NCBI RefSeq assembly: GCF_001043005.1 | Contig: NZ_JYKZ01000007.1 | Location: 62,001-126,000 of the forward strand | Direction of reading: 5' to 3' | DNA: 64,000 bases | Origin: Pseudomonas psychrophila | Lineage (GTDB): Bacteria; Pseudomonadota; Gammaproteobacteria; Pseudomonadales; Pseudomonadaceae | In this document: one piece after another, positions 8,003 through 16,426 of the stretch | How the letters are laid out: each line of letters begins with the position of its first letter | How positions within the stretch are numbered: position 1 is the stretch's first letter | The notes under the pieces: model-generated | Seen by the model: only the letters and a program-made list of their open reading frames with translations | What the model was told of the DNA's origin: nothing | Database searches by the model: none | Translations under genes and position numbers: made by a program

Positions 8003-9361
8003 ATGGCCTACGAATTTGATCTGTTTGTAATTGGTGCGGGTTCTGGCGGTGTGCGTGCTGCCCGTTTTGCTGCAGGTTTCGGCGCAAAAGTGGCCGTAGC
8101 CGAAAGCCGCTACTTGGGGGGGACATGCGTCAACGTGGGTTGTGTCCCTAAAAAGCTGCTGGTGTACGGCGCGCATTTCGCCGAAGACTTTGAACAGGCT
8201 TCAGGTTTTGGCTGGAGTCTTGGAGAGGCGAACTTTGACTGGGCGACCCTGATCGCCAACAAGGATCGCGAAATCCATCGCCTGAACGGCATTTATCGCA
8301 ATCTGCTGGTGAACAGCGGCGTTACCTTAATGGAAGGTCACGCCAAACTGACCGGGCCTCATGAAGTTGAGGTCAACGGTCAGCGCCACACCGCCAAGCA
8401 CATTCTGATCGCCACCGGTGGCTGGCCACAGATCCCCGAGATCCCGGGCCATGAGCACGCGATCAGCTCCAACGAAGCGTTCTTCCTCAACACTTTGCCC
8501 AAGCGTGTACTGGTGGTGGGCGGTGGTTACATCGCCGTTGAGTTTGCCGGGATTTTCCATGGCCTTGGTGCACAAACCTCCTTGCTGTACCGCGGTGAAA
8601 TGTTCCTGCGCGGTTTTGACGGTGCGGTGCGTAAGCATTTGCACGAAGAGCTGACCAAGCGCGGCATGGATGTTCAGTTCAACGCCGATATCGAGCGCAT
8701 CGACAAACAGCCTGACGGCAGCCTGAAAGCCACGCTTAAAGACGGTCGTGAGCTGATTGCCGATTGCGTGTTCTATGCCACGGGTCGACGCCCGATGCTC
8801 GATAACCTGGGCCTGGAGCACACCGGGGTCAAACTCGACGAGCGCGGCTTTGTGGAAGTGGACGATCTGTACCAAAGTGCCGAGCCGTCGATTCTGGCCA
8901 TCGGCGATGTAATCGGTCGCGTGCAGTTGACTCCGGTGGCGCTGGCTGAAGGCATGGCCGTAGCACGCCGCCTGTTCAAGCCTGAGCAATATCGCCCGGT
9001 CGATTACCAAATGATCCCGACAGCAGTGTTCAGCCTGCCCAACATCGGCACAGTGGGCCTGAGCGAAGAGCAGGCCATTGAAGCCGGGCACAAGGTGCAG
9101 ATTTTCGAGAGCAGCTTCCGGCCGATGAAACTGACACTGACCGAGTGCCAGGAACGTACGCTGATGAAACTGGTGGTCGACGCCGACACCGACAAGGTGC
9201 TGGGTTGCCATATGGTCGGCCCGGAGGCGGGGGAGATCGTGCAGGGCCTGGCGATTGCCTTGAAGGCGGGGGCGACCAAGCAGCACTTCGACGAAACCAT
9301 CGGGGTACACCCGACGGCCGCCGAAGAGTTTGTGACCATGCGTACGCCGGTCAAGCGCTGA
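8003..9361 (+). CDS. gor: Glutathione-disulfide reductase Gor
   Basis: NADPH-dependent flavoenzyme that reduces glutathione disulfide in the cytosol. The 452-residue protein starts with the FAD-binding GAGSGGVRAARFAAGFGAKVA, has the redox-active pair in GGTCVNVGCVPKKL, the NAD(P)-binding VVGGGYIAVEFAGIFHGLGA, and the C-terminal catalytic HPTAAEE. TGGWPQIPEIPG is glutathione-reductase-like. GGAG-type ribosome site (TAGGAGATAGAA) before the ATG. It is convergent with bcsC and separated from it by a long palindrome. Confidence 0.95.
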   Translation: MAYEFDLFVIGAGSGGVRAARFAAGFGAKVAVAESRYLGGTCVNVGCVPKKLLVYGAHFAEDFEQASGFGWSLGEANFDWATLIANKDREIHRLNGIYRNLLVNSGVTLMEGHAKLTGPHEVEVNGQRHTAKHILIATGGWPQIPEIPGHEHAISSNEAFFLNTLPKRVLVVGGGYIAVEFAGIFHGLGAQTSLLYRGEMFLRGFDGAVRKHLHEELTKRGMDVQFNADIERIDKQPDGSLKATLKDGRELIADCVFYATGRRPMLDNLGLEHTGVKLDERGFVEVDDLYQSAEPSILAIGDVIGRVQLTPVALAEGMAVARRLFKPEQYRPVDYQMIPTAVFSLPNIGTVGLSEEQAIEAGHKVQIFESSFRPMKLTLTECQERTLMKLVVDADTDKVLGCHMVGPEAGEIVQGLAIALKAGATKQHFDETIGVHPTAAEEFVTMRTPVKR

Positions 9362-9400
9362 ACCGTATAGCTCTGTAACGCTGTCAGAGTAAGTTCAGCC

Positions 9401-9452
9401 GTGGGAGCGAGCCTGCTCGCGAAGAACATTTCGCGAGCAGGCTCGCTCCCAC
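9401..9452. repeat. Long perfect palindrome, REP-like, between gor and bcsC
   Basis: Two 23-base arms (9401-9423 and 9430-9452) are exact inverted copies around a 6-base loop. Each arm begins or ends with the GTGGGAGCGAGC / GCTCGCTCCCAC core of Pseudomonas REP elements. Placed between two convergent genes, it can act as a bidirectional transcript end and mRNA stabiliser. Such elements are usually multi-copy in the genome. Confidence 0.85.
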
Positions 9453-9475
9453 GAGACCTTCACCGGTTTGCGCTG

Positions 9476-12400
9476 TTACCTGAAGTCGGCATACGGCACC
9501 AACGGCTGTACCGGCAATGGCAAGTTCCCCTGCCAGACGTCGAAGGTATAACGCAGATAGAGCATCGCCCGGCTGGGTGCATAGTCATCACTGTGCTGAT
9601 AAAGCACGCCGCCACCCAGCACCAGGTTGTCTGACAGCCTGCGTTCCGCCAGGGCTTGCAAGCGATAGCCAATGCCACTGCTGCTACTGCCGCTCTTGGT
9701 CAATGAGGGGTCGCTGACGATGTCATAGCCCCCCTGATTCAACACGTCAGTCAGTTGGCTCACCGAGTTGTCCAACGGGTAGAGGTCGCTGCTGCTGGTT
9801 TTGGATTTGGACCAGCTCACCGAGCTTTCCAGGGATACCGACCAGTTGGCATTACGCCAGGCATAGTTGAGCGGAACACCGATCGAGTAATACTTCTGCG
9901 GGCTGTAATAGCCGCCCTGGCCGAGGGTGTACTCGCTCAGATCCTTGTCATATCCCCAGTACATGACGGTAAGACCGGTGCGCAGACGCTCGTCAGCCCG
10001 CTCGACCAAACGGTAGTAATACCCGGCCATGGCCGTGCTCTTGTGATTGTCCTCGACGTTTTTACCGCGTAGCCAATGCTGTCCAAAACTGGCCCAGACC
10101 CCATCCTTGCCGCCTTCGTCGTGGCTCAGGCCCAAGGTCAGCCCGTTGGTCGTCACGCCGCCCCACGTGATGCCCGTAAGCGGATCCTTTGCACCGGCAT
10201 AAGACAGGATGGAGTTGCTCATGGGCCGACGGGAACCGGTCAGTGTCCAGCCTACGGAGCCGATCTTGTTGCTGTACGCAATGCCGCCCAGCCAGTTGGG
10301 TACTTTGAAGGTGTCCGGGGTACGACCAAAATCGACTTCCCAGTTCGGATTTTTCCAGCCCACCGCCATCATCGTCCCCCTGGCCGATTGTGAACTGTCC
10401 TCACACCCCTCATTGCCTGAGCGAGTTTGTCCCACCTGGCACGTGCCATATGCCTCGGTAACTCGGCCCTCATCGTTAACGTCAAAATCGCCGGCATTCA
10501 GGCTCAATTGCTCAGCTCTTACAAAGCCTTTTCCGTCATAGACGGGTAAATCCAGTTGCAGGATGGTGGACTGAGTGACGGTATCGGAAGTGCCTTTGGA
10601 GGCATCATCCGAGCGCCATCCGTAATCGGTGTACAGGTGGACCGTAGGGTTTTGCCGTTGGTACAGCTCGTCCACGTCGCTGCGCAAGCTGCTTGCCAGC
10701 CACTGGTCATCGTCTTTCTCGCGACTGGCCATGGTCATGGCGCGGTTGTCCCGGGGGTTGGCCTGCTCAGGAGTAATCAGGCCCGCCGCCGCCATGCTGC
10801 TGGCGTAGTAATCCAGCGCCTGTTGCGGTTCCTTGGCCGACATCAGCCGTGCCGCATCGCGATAAACCAATGGATCGGGCTGAGGCGATTTCAGCAACTG
10901 CGCATAGATGGCCTGTGCTTTGTCGGGCTCACCCACAGCGACCCATGCACTGGCCACTCGACGTTGCTCGGAAGGCGTCAGCACAGTGCCCGGGGCTGGA
11001 TTGAACTGTGCTAGCTGCTGGCGAGCTGCAGGCAGTTGCTGGCCGGCAATCAGGGTTTCGATTTGCCCCAGTCGTGCCCCGGTATTGCCAGGGTCCGTCT
11101 TGAGCACCTGGAGATAAAGGCTTTGTGCTTGCACGTAGTCGCCGCGTTCCTGGGCCCAGCCTGCGACAGTCATCAGGTCGTCGCTGTCGCCCGTTTGCAT
11201 CAACAGCGCAATGGCTTGTGGCTCTTGGCCAGCTGCGCGCAGGCTTTCGGCACGAGCAACCAGTACGTTGCGCTGCAGACGGGAGTCCAGTTCACGCATG
11301 GAGTCGTTCCACTGCGCCTTGGGCAATGTCTCCAGGGCGCTCAAGGCACTGGCGTCGCGGTCGGTGTTTGAAAGATAGAGCGCGTACGCGTACACGGCTT
11401 CAGGGTTACGGCCCTGACGGGTCATCAACTGTTTGAAGCTGTCGTCGGCTGCACCAGGCTGTTTGATTTCGCGCTGGGCGTTGGCCAGGCGGTAAGTCAC
11501 CCAGGGTTCATCGGGGTTCACGTTACGTATCTTGCTCAGCAACCCCGCCACTTGCGGCCAGTCCTTGCGCTCAGTAGCTGCATCGGCTTGCTGATTCAGT
11601 TCGTCCAGCTCCATGCTCTGGCGCAACCCGGAGAATTCCTTCTGGCTGGAGGCGGGCAGGCCATTGAGGAACACCTTGGCCTTTTGCGGGTCCTGGGCAC
11701 TGTACAGGCGAACCAGGCCACGTACGGCGCTGCCATTACCTGGCTCCAGGCGACGGGCCTGTAACAGCAGGGCTTCAGCCTGAATATCGTCATGCTCGGC
11801 TTGGGCAACGCTGGCCAGGCCAATGAGTGGGTCGGCGTCGGCGGGCTTGGCCTTGCGGGCCTGTGAAAATGCGTTACGTGCCGCTGGCAGGTTCTTCTGC
11901 TCAAGAGCCTTGTCGCCCTGGCTGAGCAACATGCGGTACCGACTGGCGTCCATCAGGTCCTGCCACTTGCTGATGTTGGAGGTATCTTGCTCCTTGGTTC
12001 GCGCTGTGGAAAAGCTGGTGTTGGCTTCGGCATAGCGGCCCTGACGAAACAGCGCCATGCCCAGGGCACCGTAGAGGGTCGGATCGTCCGGGTATTGCTT
12101 GAGGGCGCGGCGCAATTGCCCTTCAGCGGCCACCGGATTGCGCGACTGATCAATCATCTGCTTGCCTTGGGTGCCCGCGTTCCACGCCGGGTCGCCCAGC
12201 AAACGCTGCTGTTGTTGCAGGTTCTTGTTGGCCTCACCGATCAGTGGGGAATTGGGGTAGCGGGCGATAAACCCCTGCCAGGCCTGGGCCGATGTACGGT
12301 CGATGGGCAGTGTGCCGAGGTAGGTGTATTCACGCTCGGCCGCAGCGTTACTGGCAATCGGATCGCTGGACAGTTGTTGCAACACGGCCAGGGCTTCTGG

Positions 12401-12994
12401 CGCGCGTTTTTCCCGGAACAACAAGTCGGCCAGGGTTTGGCGCAGGCCTGCGTTGCCCGGGTACTGTTTGTCCAGTGCGCGCAGCTGATCGATAACCTGA
12501 GGATGCTGGCCCGGGATATTACTGCGAATGCGCAGGTATTCCAGTGCCGTGGCGAAATCGGGCGGGGCATTGCCAAAGAGTCGCTCAAAGATGGCAACGG
12601 CTTCTTCTGGCCTGCCGGCGGCAGCAAACAGGCGCGCCTGCTGCAGGTCTTTCTGGCTTTGCGGGTCTTGCAGTTTCATCAGGCTCTGGGCCTGACGCAG
12701 TGCCGAAGAGTCAGGGGCTACATTTTGCAACTGCGCCAGTCGCTGGCGGGCCAATTCCGGATTTTTGTCCAGCAATGCCTGGCGAATCGAAGCGACCAGC
12801 GCCTGCGGGTTATTGGGGGAGATCAATTGCAGACGTGCCAATGAGTCGCGTACCAGATCTTCGCGGTACATGGCTTCACCGATACGTACCTGCTCCAGTA
12901 GCCACTGCTGTTGTTCCTGCACGGTAGTCGGCTGTGCAACGGCTGCAGTGGACAGTCCACCGAGCAGGAACGCCCATGTTGTTATTTTTGGCAT
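9476..12994 (-). CDS. bcsC: Cellulose export outer-membrane protein BcsC
   Basis: Forms the periplasmic TPR scaffold and outer-membrane channel that takes cellulose out of the cell. Signal peptide (MPKITTWAFLLGGLSTAAVA) at the N-terminus, then about 750 residues of TPR helices (repeated EALAVLQQL-like and A-G-RYAEA patterns), then a C-terminal beta-barrel domain of about 350 residues ending YTFDVWQG...VPYADFR. I chose the ATG at 12994 (1172 residues) over a GTG four codons upstream because GTGGA lies 7 bases before it. It overlaps bcsZ by 13 bases and is the last gene of the operon. Confidence 0.95.
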   Translation of the reverse strand: MPKITTWAFLLGGLSTAAVAQPTTVQEQQQWLLEQVRIGEAMYREDLVRDSLARLQLISPNNPQALVASIRQALLDKNPELARQRLAQLQNVAPDSSALRQAQSLMKLQDPQSQKDLQQARLFAAAGRPEEAVAIFERLFGNAPPDFATALEYLRIRSNIPGQHPQVIDQLRALDKQYPGNAGLRQTLADLLFREKRAPEALAVLQQLSSDPIASNAAAEREYTYLGTLPIDRTSAQAWQGFIARYPNSPLIGEANKNLQQQQRLLGDPAWNAGTQGKQMIDQSRNPVAAEGQLRRALKQYPDDPTLYGALGMALFRQGRYAEANTSFSTARTKEQDTSNISKWQDLMDASRYRMLLSQGDKALEQKNLPAARNAFSQARKAKPADADPLIGLASVAQAEHDDIQAEALLLQARRLEPGNGSAVRGLVRLYSAQDPQKAKVFLNGLPASSQKEFSGLRQSMELDELNQQADAATERKDWPQVAGLLSKIRNVNPDEPWVTYRLANAQREIKQPGAADDSFKQLMTRQGRNPEAVYAYALYLSNTDRDASALSALETLPKAQWNDSMRELDSRLQRNVLVARAESLRAAGQEPQAIALLMQTGDSDDLMTVAGWAQERGDYVQAQSLYLQVLKTDPGNTGARLGQIETLIAGQQLPAARQQLAQFNPAPGTVLTPSEQRRVASAWVAVGEPDKAQAIYAQLLKSPQPDPLVYRDAARLMSAKEPQQALDYYASSMAAAGLITPEQANPRDNRAMTMASREKDDDQWLASSLRSDVDELYQRQNPTVHLYTDYGWRSDDASKGTSDTVTQSTILQLDLPVYDGKGFVRAEQLSLNAGDFDVNDEGRVTEAYGTCQVGQTRSGNEGCEDSSQSARGTMMAVGWKNPNWEVDFGRTPDTFKVPNWLGGIAYSNKIGSVGWTLTGSRRPMSNSILSYAGAKDPLTGITWGGVTTNGLTLGLSHDEGGKDGVWASFGQHWLRGKNVEDNHKSTAMAGYYYRLVERADERLRTGLTVMYWGYDKDLSEYTLGQGGYYSPQKYYSIGVPLNYAWRNANWSVSLESSVSWSKSKTSSSDLYPLDNSVSQLTDVLNQGGYDIVSDPSLTKSGSSSSGIGYRLQALAERRLSDNLVLGGGVLYQHSDDYAPSRAMLYLRYTFDVWQGNLPLPVQPLVPYADFR

Positions 12995-14106
12995 GTGTTG
13001 ATCCACCCAGGTAAAAGCTGCCCATCCTTGTCAAAGCGATAGCGTTCTTCATCCCAGCCCTGGCCGAACAGCAGCAACGACTGGTTGTAATAGGCATCGG
13101 CCGCAGGCGGCTGTTGCTGTATTCGTGCCTGTTGTACGCCCAGCGCGGGGGAATCCAGGCTTGCCAGTAATGGCAGCATGGCGGCGGAAAACCCCACCGG
13201 CCCCGTTCCGGTGTACTTGCCGGTCACTGCATTCACGCTTTCTGGTGGATAGCCCAGGGTTTGAGTGAGGTTGGCCATGGGTGCAAAGTGCTGTTGCAGG
13301 GTCTGCCGCTCGGGCGCGTCCTGAGCCAGCATCCCGACCCACAGGTAGACGCGAATGGCATCGTAGTCGCCCTGCGAACCGTCCTTGGTGTCGGGTGCCC
13401 AGCCACCCCCGGCTTTCCACAGCAGCCAGTCAGGGGCAAAGCCCTTGGGAGAGCCCTCGATCAGCATGCGTTGCTGATTGTTCGCCAGTTCAGCCCAGAT
13501 CGGTGAGATACGGGCAAAGCGTGCCAACAGTTGCGGTGGCAAGTAACTGGGGTTCAGGCGCCAGCCTTTGGGGCTGTCAAAACCCACATCACCGGGCAAC
13601 AACATCAGGCCCAGCCCGGGCATCTTGCGCAGGCTTTGGGCCGCACTGCGCCAGAGCATGTTTTGCCCCAGCGCCACGTACTCGGGCCATTGCCACAGTC
13701 GTCCGGCTTCAAGCAGGCTGTAGGCGATCCACAGATCTGCATCGCTGGCATTGTTACTGTCCAGGATGTGCCACTGGCCGCTTTTGTCGCGGCCCCATTG
13801 CCAGGCGGGCAGATTCTTCTCCAGGCTGCCATCTGCAAGGTTGTTGCGGGTCCATTCGAGAATAGTCGCGAAGCTTTTCTTGTCGTTGCCGAGCAAGGCA
13901 AAAAACAGCCCGTAACTTTGCCCTTCCGAGGTCGTGATCAATTGTGCCGACGAGCCATCAATGATGCGCCCGTCGCTGCTCATCATGGTTTTCTTGTAAC
14001 TGTCCCAGGCGGGCCAGTCACAGGATGCCGCACTCGCCACCAGAGGCAGATAACCCAAGGTTGACGTCAGGGCGAGTGCTGCAAATCGTTTCATGGCCTT
14101 AGTCAT
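12982..14106 (-). CDS. bcsZ: Cellulose-operon endoglucanase BcsZ (GH8)
   Basis: Periplasmic beta-1,4-glucanase that trims or edits cellulose during export. The 374-residue protein has a signal peptide (ends near ASA-ASCDW), then a glycoside hydrolase family 8 domain: SSDGRIIDGSSAQLITTSEGQSYGLFFAL contains the catalytic glutamate in TSEGQSYG, and ASDADLWIAYSLLEAG carries the conserved Asp. An alternative ATG four codons in (14094) is preceded by AAGGA and may be the true start. Overlaps bcsB by 8 bases and bcsC by 13. Confidence 0.95.
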   Translation of the reverse strand: MTKAMKRFAALALTSTLGYLPLVASAASCDWPAWDSYKKTMMSSDGRIIDGSSAQLITTSEGQSYGLFFALLGNDKKSFATILEWTRNNLADGSLEKNLPAWQWGRDKSGQWHILDSNNASDADLWIAYSLLEAGRLWQWPEYVALGQNMLWRSAAQSLRKMPGLGLMLLPGDVGFDSPKGWRLNPSYLPPQLLARFARISPIWAELANNQQRMLIEGSPKGFAPDWLLWKAGGGWAPDTKDGSQGDYDAIRVYLWVGMLAQDAPERQTLQQHFAPMANLTQTLGYPPESVNAVTGKYTGTGPVGFSAAMLPLLASLDSPALGVQQARIQQQPPAADAYYNQSLLLFGQGWDEERYRFDKDGQLLPGWINTCQK

Positions 14107-16426
14107 CCTTGTGCAGACGACGGTTGGCCGCCCAGCTCAGGGCACGCCACAGCAGGAAGGCGCTGAGCAGAACACTGACCACGGCCAGTACGGCCAGCAG
14201 TACCGGGTGCTCGGACAGCTGGTACCACAACAGCAGGTACCACGGCAGGTTACCGACAAAGTACTGATCACCGACCAGTTGGCTGTAGACGCCGCTGCTG
14301 CGAACCAGTGCAACGGAGCCTGCAACTGCGTCCAGCTTGCCACTGTCGCCCATGGCTTCACGCAGCAGGTTGTAGTCCGCATCTTCATTGCCCAGCAGCG
14401 CGACGATGCTGCGCTGATTGTGGGTGGGAGACTGCATGCCCAGCATGGCTGCAATAGGTGCCTGGGCGGTCACTTCGGTTCTGTTGGCCGGTATGTTGCG
14501 CCCGTCAGTTGAGGGGCCGCGGCGGTTGTTGGCGTCAATGCCAGTGGTGCCATAGGGCTGCACCAACATGTCATGTTGACGTTGCAACAGTACGCTCAGG
14601 TCTGGATTGTCGCGCAACTCGGGGGCCATTTCTCCCAGTAACAGCAGGTCGACGTCTTCCTTGGAGGCTGCCGCCCAGTCATTGCTCAGGCGCACACCGA
14701 AGGCCGGGTAACCGGAGCGGGCAGAAATACCCGAGACAGCTTCTAGCAGTGTGCTGATTTGTGTCGGAGTAGGGTTGCCAGGCACGACCACGATGGATTC
14801 CGACATGTCGGCCATGCGGCTGAACGGGAAGCCACTGCGCACGAATGCCTTGAGGTCCGGCATGCTGATGTAGTGGTGATAACCGGACATGTCGATGGTG
14901 GAATCTTCATCGATGATTGCCTGGGTATTGGCCGGCAGGATGGTCTGGCAGCGATCACGCTGGGAGCTGCCAACGGTGCTGGCGAAGTTGAAGTCAAAAC
15001 GCAGGCGGTTGCGGTCGCCGATTTTCAGCGACGGCACGATCAACTTGTCATTGACGTTGGCCGTGTCGTTGGACAAGACAGCCAGGCGCAGCTCTTCAAG
15101 GTTGCTGGTGTCCTTGCGCAACAACGGCAGGCTGGTGATGAACTGGTCGTTGAGGCTGATATTCAGACGTGAGTCATCATTGGCCGATGGCGCGGTGTAG
15201 CGGTATTGCGTTCGCAGCGGGATACCCTGGTTACGCCACACGAAAAGATCGGGTGGCAGATTCACATCCAGGGTGATGGGGCGCGGCTGCAACCCGCTGA
15301 CCTGCAATTGTTGCGGGTAGGTAATCAGCTCGGCAAAACGCACTGGCCGGTCGGTACGCATCCAGGCCGGTGCATCGTAAGGTTTGCGCGGCTGCAGTTC
15401 CTGAACCTTGTCGATGGTGACGCGCGAACCGCGCAGCAGATTACCGCCCAGGGCCAGTGCCTTGGCAGCAGTGGTCAGGTCTTCTTCGTTACGGCCCATG
15501 ACCAGCAGGATCTTGCTGTAAGGCGCATCCGGATGATTGATCATTTCAACCACAGGCGCGGTCACGGCCGGGAATTTCTCCAGATCGCTCATGAAAGCAG
15601 GGCGGTGATCATTGGTGGCAAACACCACGGTTGGCTGGACCGCATCTTTGTTCTGTACCCCTGGCAGGGAATCGAACGACACCGGGAAGCTGGCTCCGCG
15701 CCAGTTGGACTGACTGCCGAAGTAGGAGGCCAGGATCGCGGCCGCTTTCTGCTCGCCCAGGGTAGGGTTGGCGGCGAACACAAATGGCAGTTCGAGTTTG
15801 CTGTTGTTGCGTGGATCAAAGAATGGCAGCGGGAAAAATGCCAGATCGTTCTGCAGGCTCAGGGCCTGCTCTTGCAGGGTGATACCGCTACCGCGGCTGA
15901 TATTGACCCACAAGGTATTGTTGGCCGGATCTTCGCAGATGTCGGTGTAATGGCCGACAAACTCCAGCCGTACGCGGTTGAAGTCCGAAACCAGTCGCGG
16001 ATCGAGGGCCATCTTTTGCGTGGTTTTACGCCCCAGATGGTCTTTCTCGATTGGCAGCACGCCCATCAGCACATCGTTGAGGTACACCCGTATGTGTGAA
16101 AGCGTCGGGATCAATGCAGGCGAGGGCGTGTACTCAAGCTGCAGGCTGGCATCACTGGCAATCCGGTCGCGGCGCAGGCTGAATTCCACCACGTCGGAGC
16201 TGTTGATACCCAGCAGCAAGGTGTCAGTGGCACGGCCCAATTGCTCAAACGAGTAGGTCACCGGCCAACTTGGCAGCACCTGATCCGTCTGCGCAAACGC
16301 AGGCTTGGGCAGAGGGGCGGGCACAGGTGAATTGCCAGGTAAAGGCAAGGGGGCCGACATCAGCTGTGAGGCGAAGGTCATCAGCGCGAGGCTGGCGAAA
16401 ATAGCTTTTTTAGATAGACGACTCAT
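14099..16426 (-). CDS. bcsB: Cellulose synthase regulatory subunit BcsB
   Basis: Periplasmic partner of BcsA, anchored by one C-terminal helix, that guides the glucan from the BcsA channel. 775 residues: signal peptide (MSRLSKKAIFASLALMTFAS), two repeated jelly-roll/flavodoxin-like halves (VEFSLRRDRI... and YPQQLQVSGLQP...), and a C-terminal membrane segment (HPVLLAVLAVVSVLLSAFLLW) followed by basic residues. Start set at 16426 because ATGA overlaps the bcsA stop; the longer frame has no support. Length fits the E. coli-type BcsB. Confidence 0.95.
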   Translation of the reverse strand: MSRLSKKAIFASLALMTFASQLMSAPLPLPGNSPVPAPLPKPAFAQTDQVLPSWPVTYSFEQLGRATDTLLLGINSSDVVEFSLRRDRIASDASLQLEYTPSPALIPTLSHIRVYLNDVLMGVLPIEKDHLGRKTTQKMALDPRLVSDFNRVRLEFVGHYTDICEDPANNTLWVNISRGSGITLQEQALSLQNDLAFFPLPFFDPRNNSKLELPFVFAANPTLGEQKAAAILASYFGSQSNWRGASFPVSFDSLPGVQNKDAVQPTVVFATNDHRPAFMSDLEKFPAVTAPVVEMINHPDAPYSKILLVMGRNEEDLTTAAKALALGGNLLRGSRVTIDKVQELQPRKPYDAPAWMRTDRPVRFAELITYPQQLQVSGLQPRPITLDVNLPPDLFVWRNQGIPLRTQYRYTAPSANDDSRLNISLNDQFITSLPLLRKDTSNLEELRLAVLSNDTANVNDKLIVPSLKIGDRNRLRFDFNFASTVGSSQRDRCQTILPANTQAIIDEDSTIDMSGYHHYISMPDLKAFVRSGFPFSRMADMSESIVVVPGNPTPTQISTLLEAVSGISARSGYPAFGVRLSNDWAAASKEDVDLLLLGEMAPELRDNPDLSVLLQRQHDMLVQPYGTTGIDANNRRGPSTDGRNIPANRTEVTAQAPIAAMLGMQSPTHNQRSIVALLGNEDADYNLLREAMGDSGKLDAVAGSVALVRSSGVYSQLVGDQYFVGNLPWYLLLWYQLSEHPVLLAVLAVVSVLLSAFLLWRALSWAANRRLHKDD

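Noticed and set aside
8327..9310. A 327-codon minus-strand frame over gor
   Set aside because: Antisense of gor; the Gor frame has all flavoenzyme motifs.
15206..16099. A 297-codon plus-strand frame over bcsB
   Set aside because: Antisense of bcsB, with shadow composition only.
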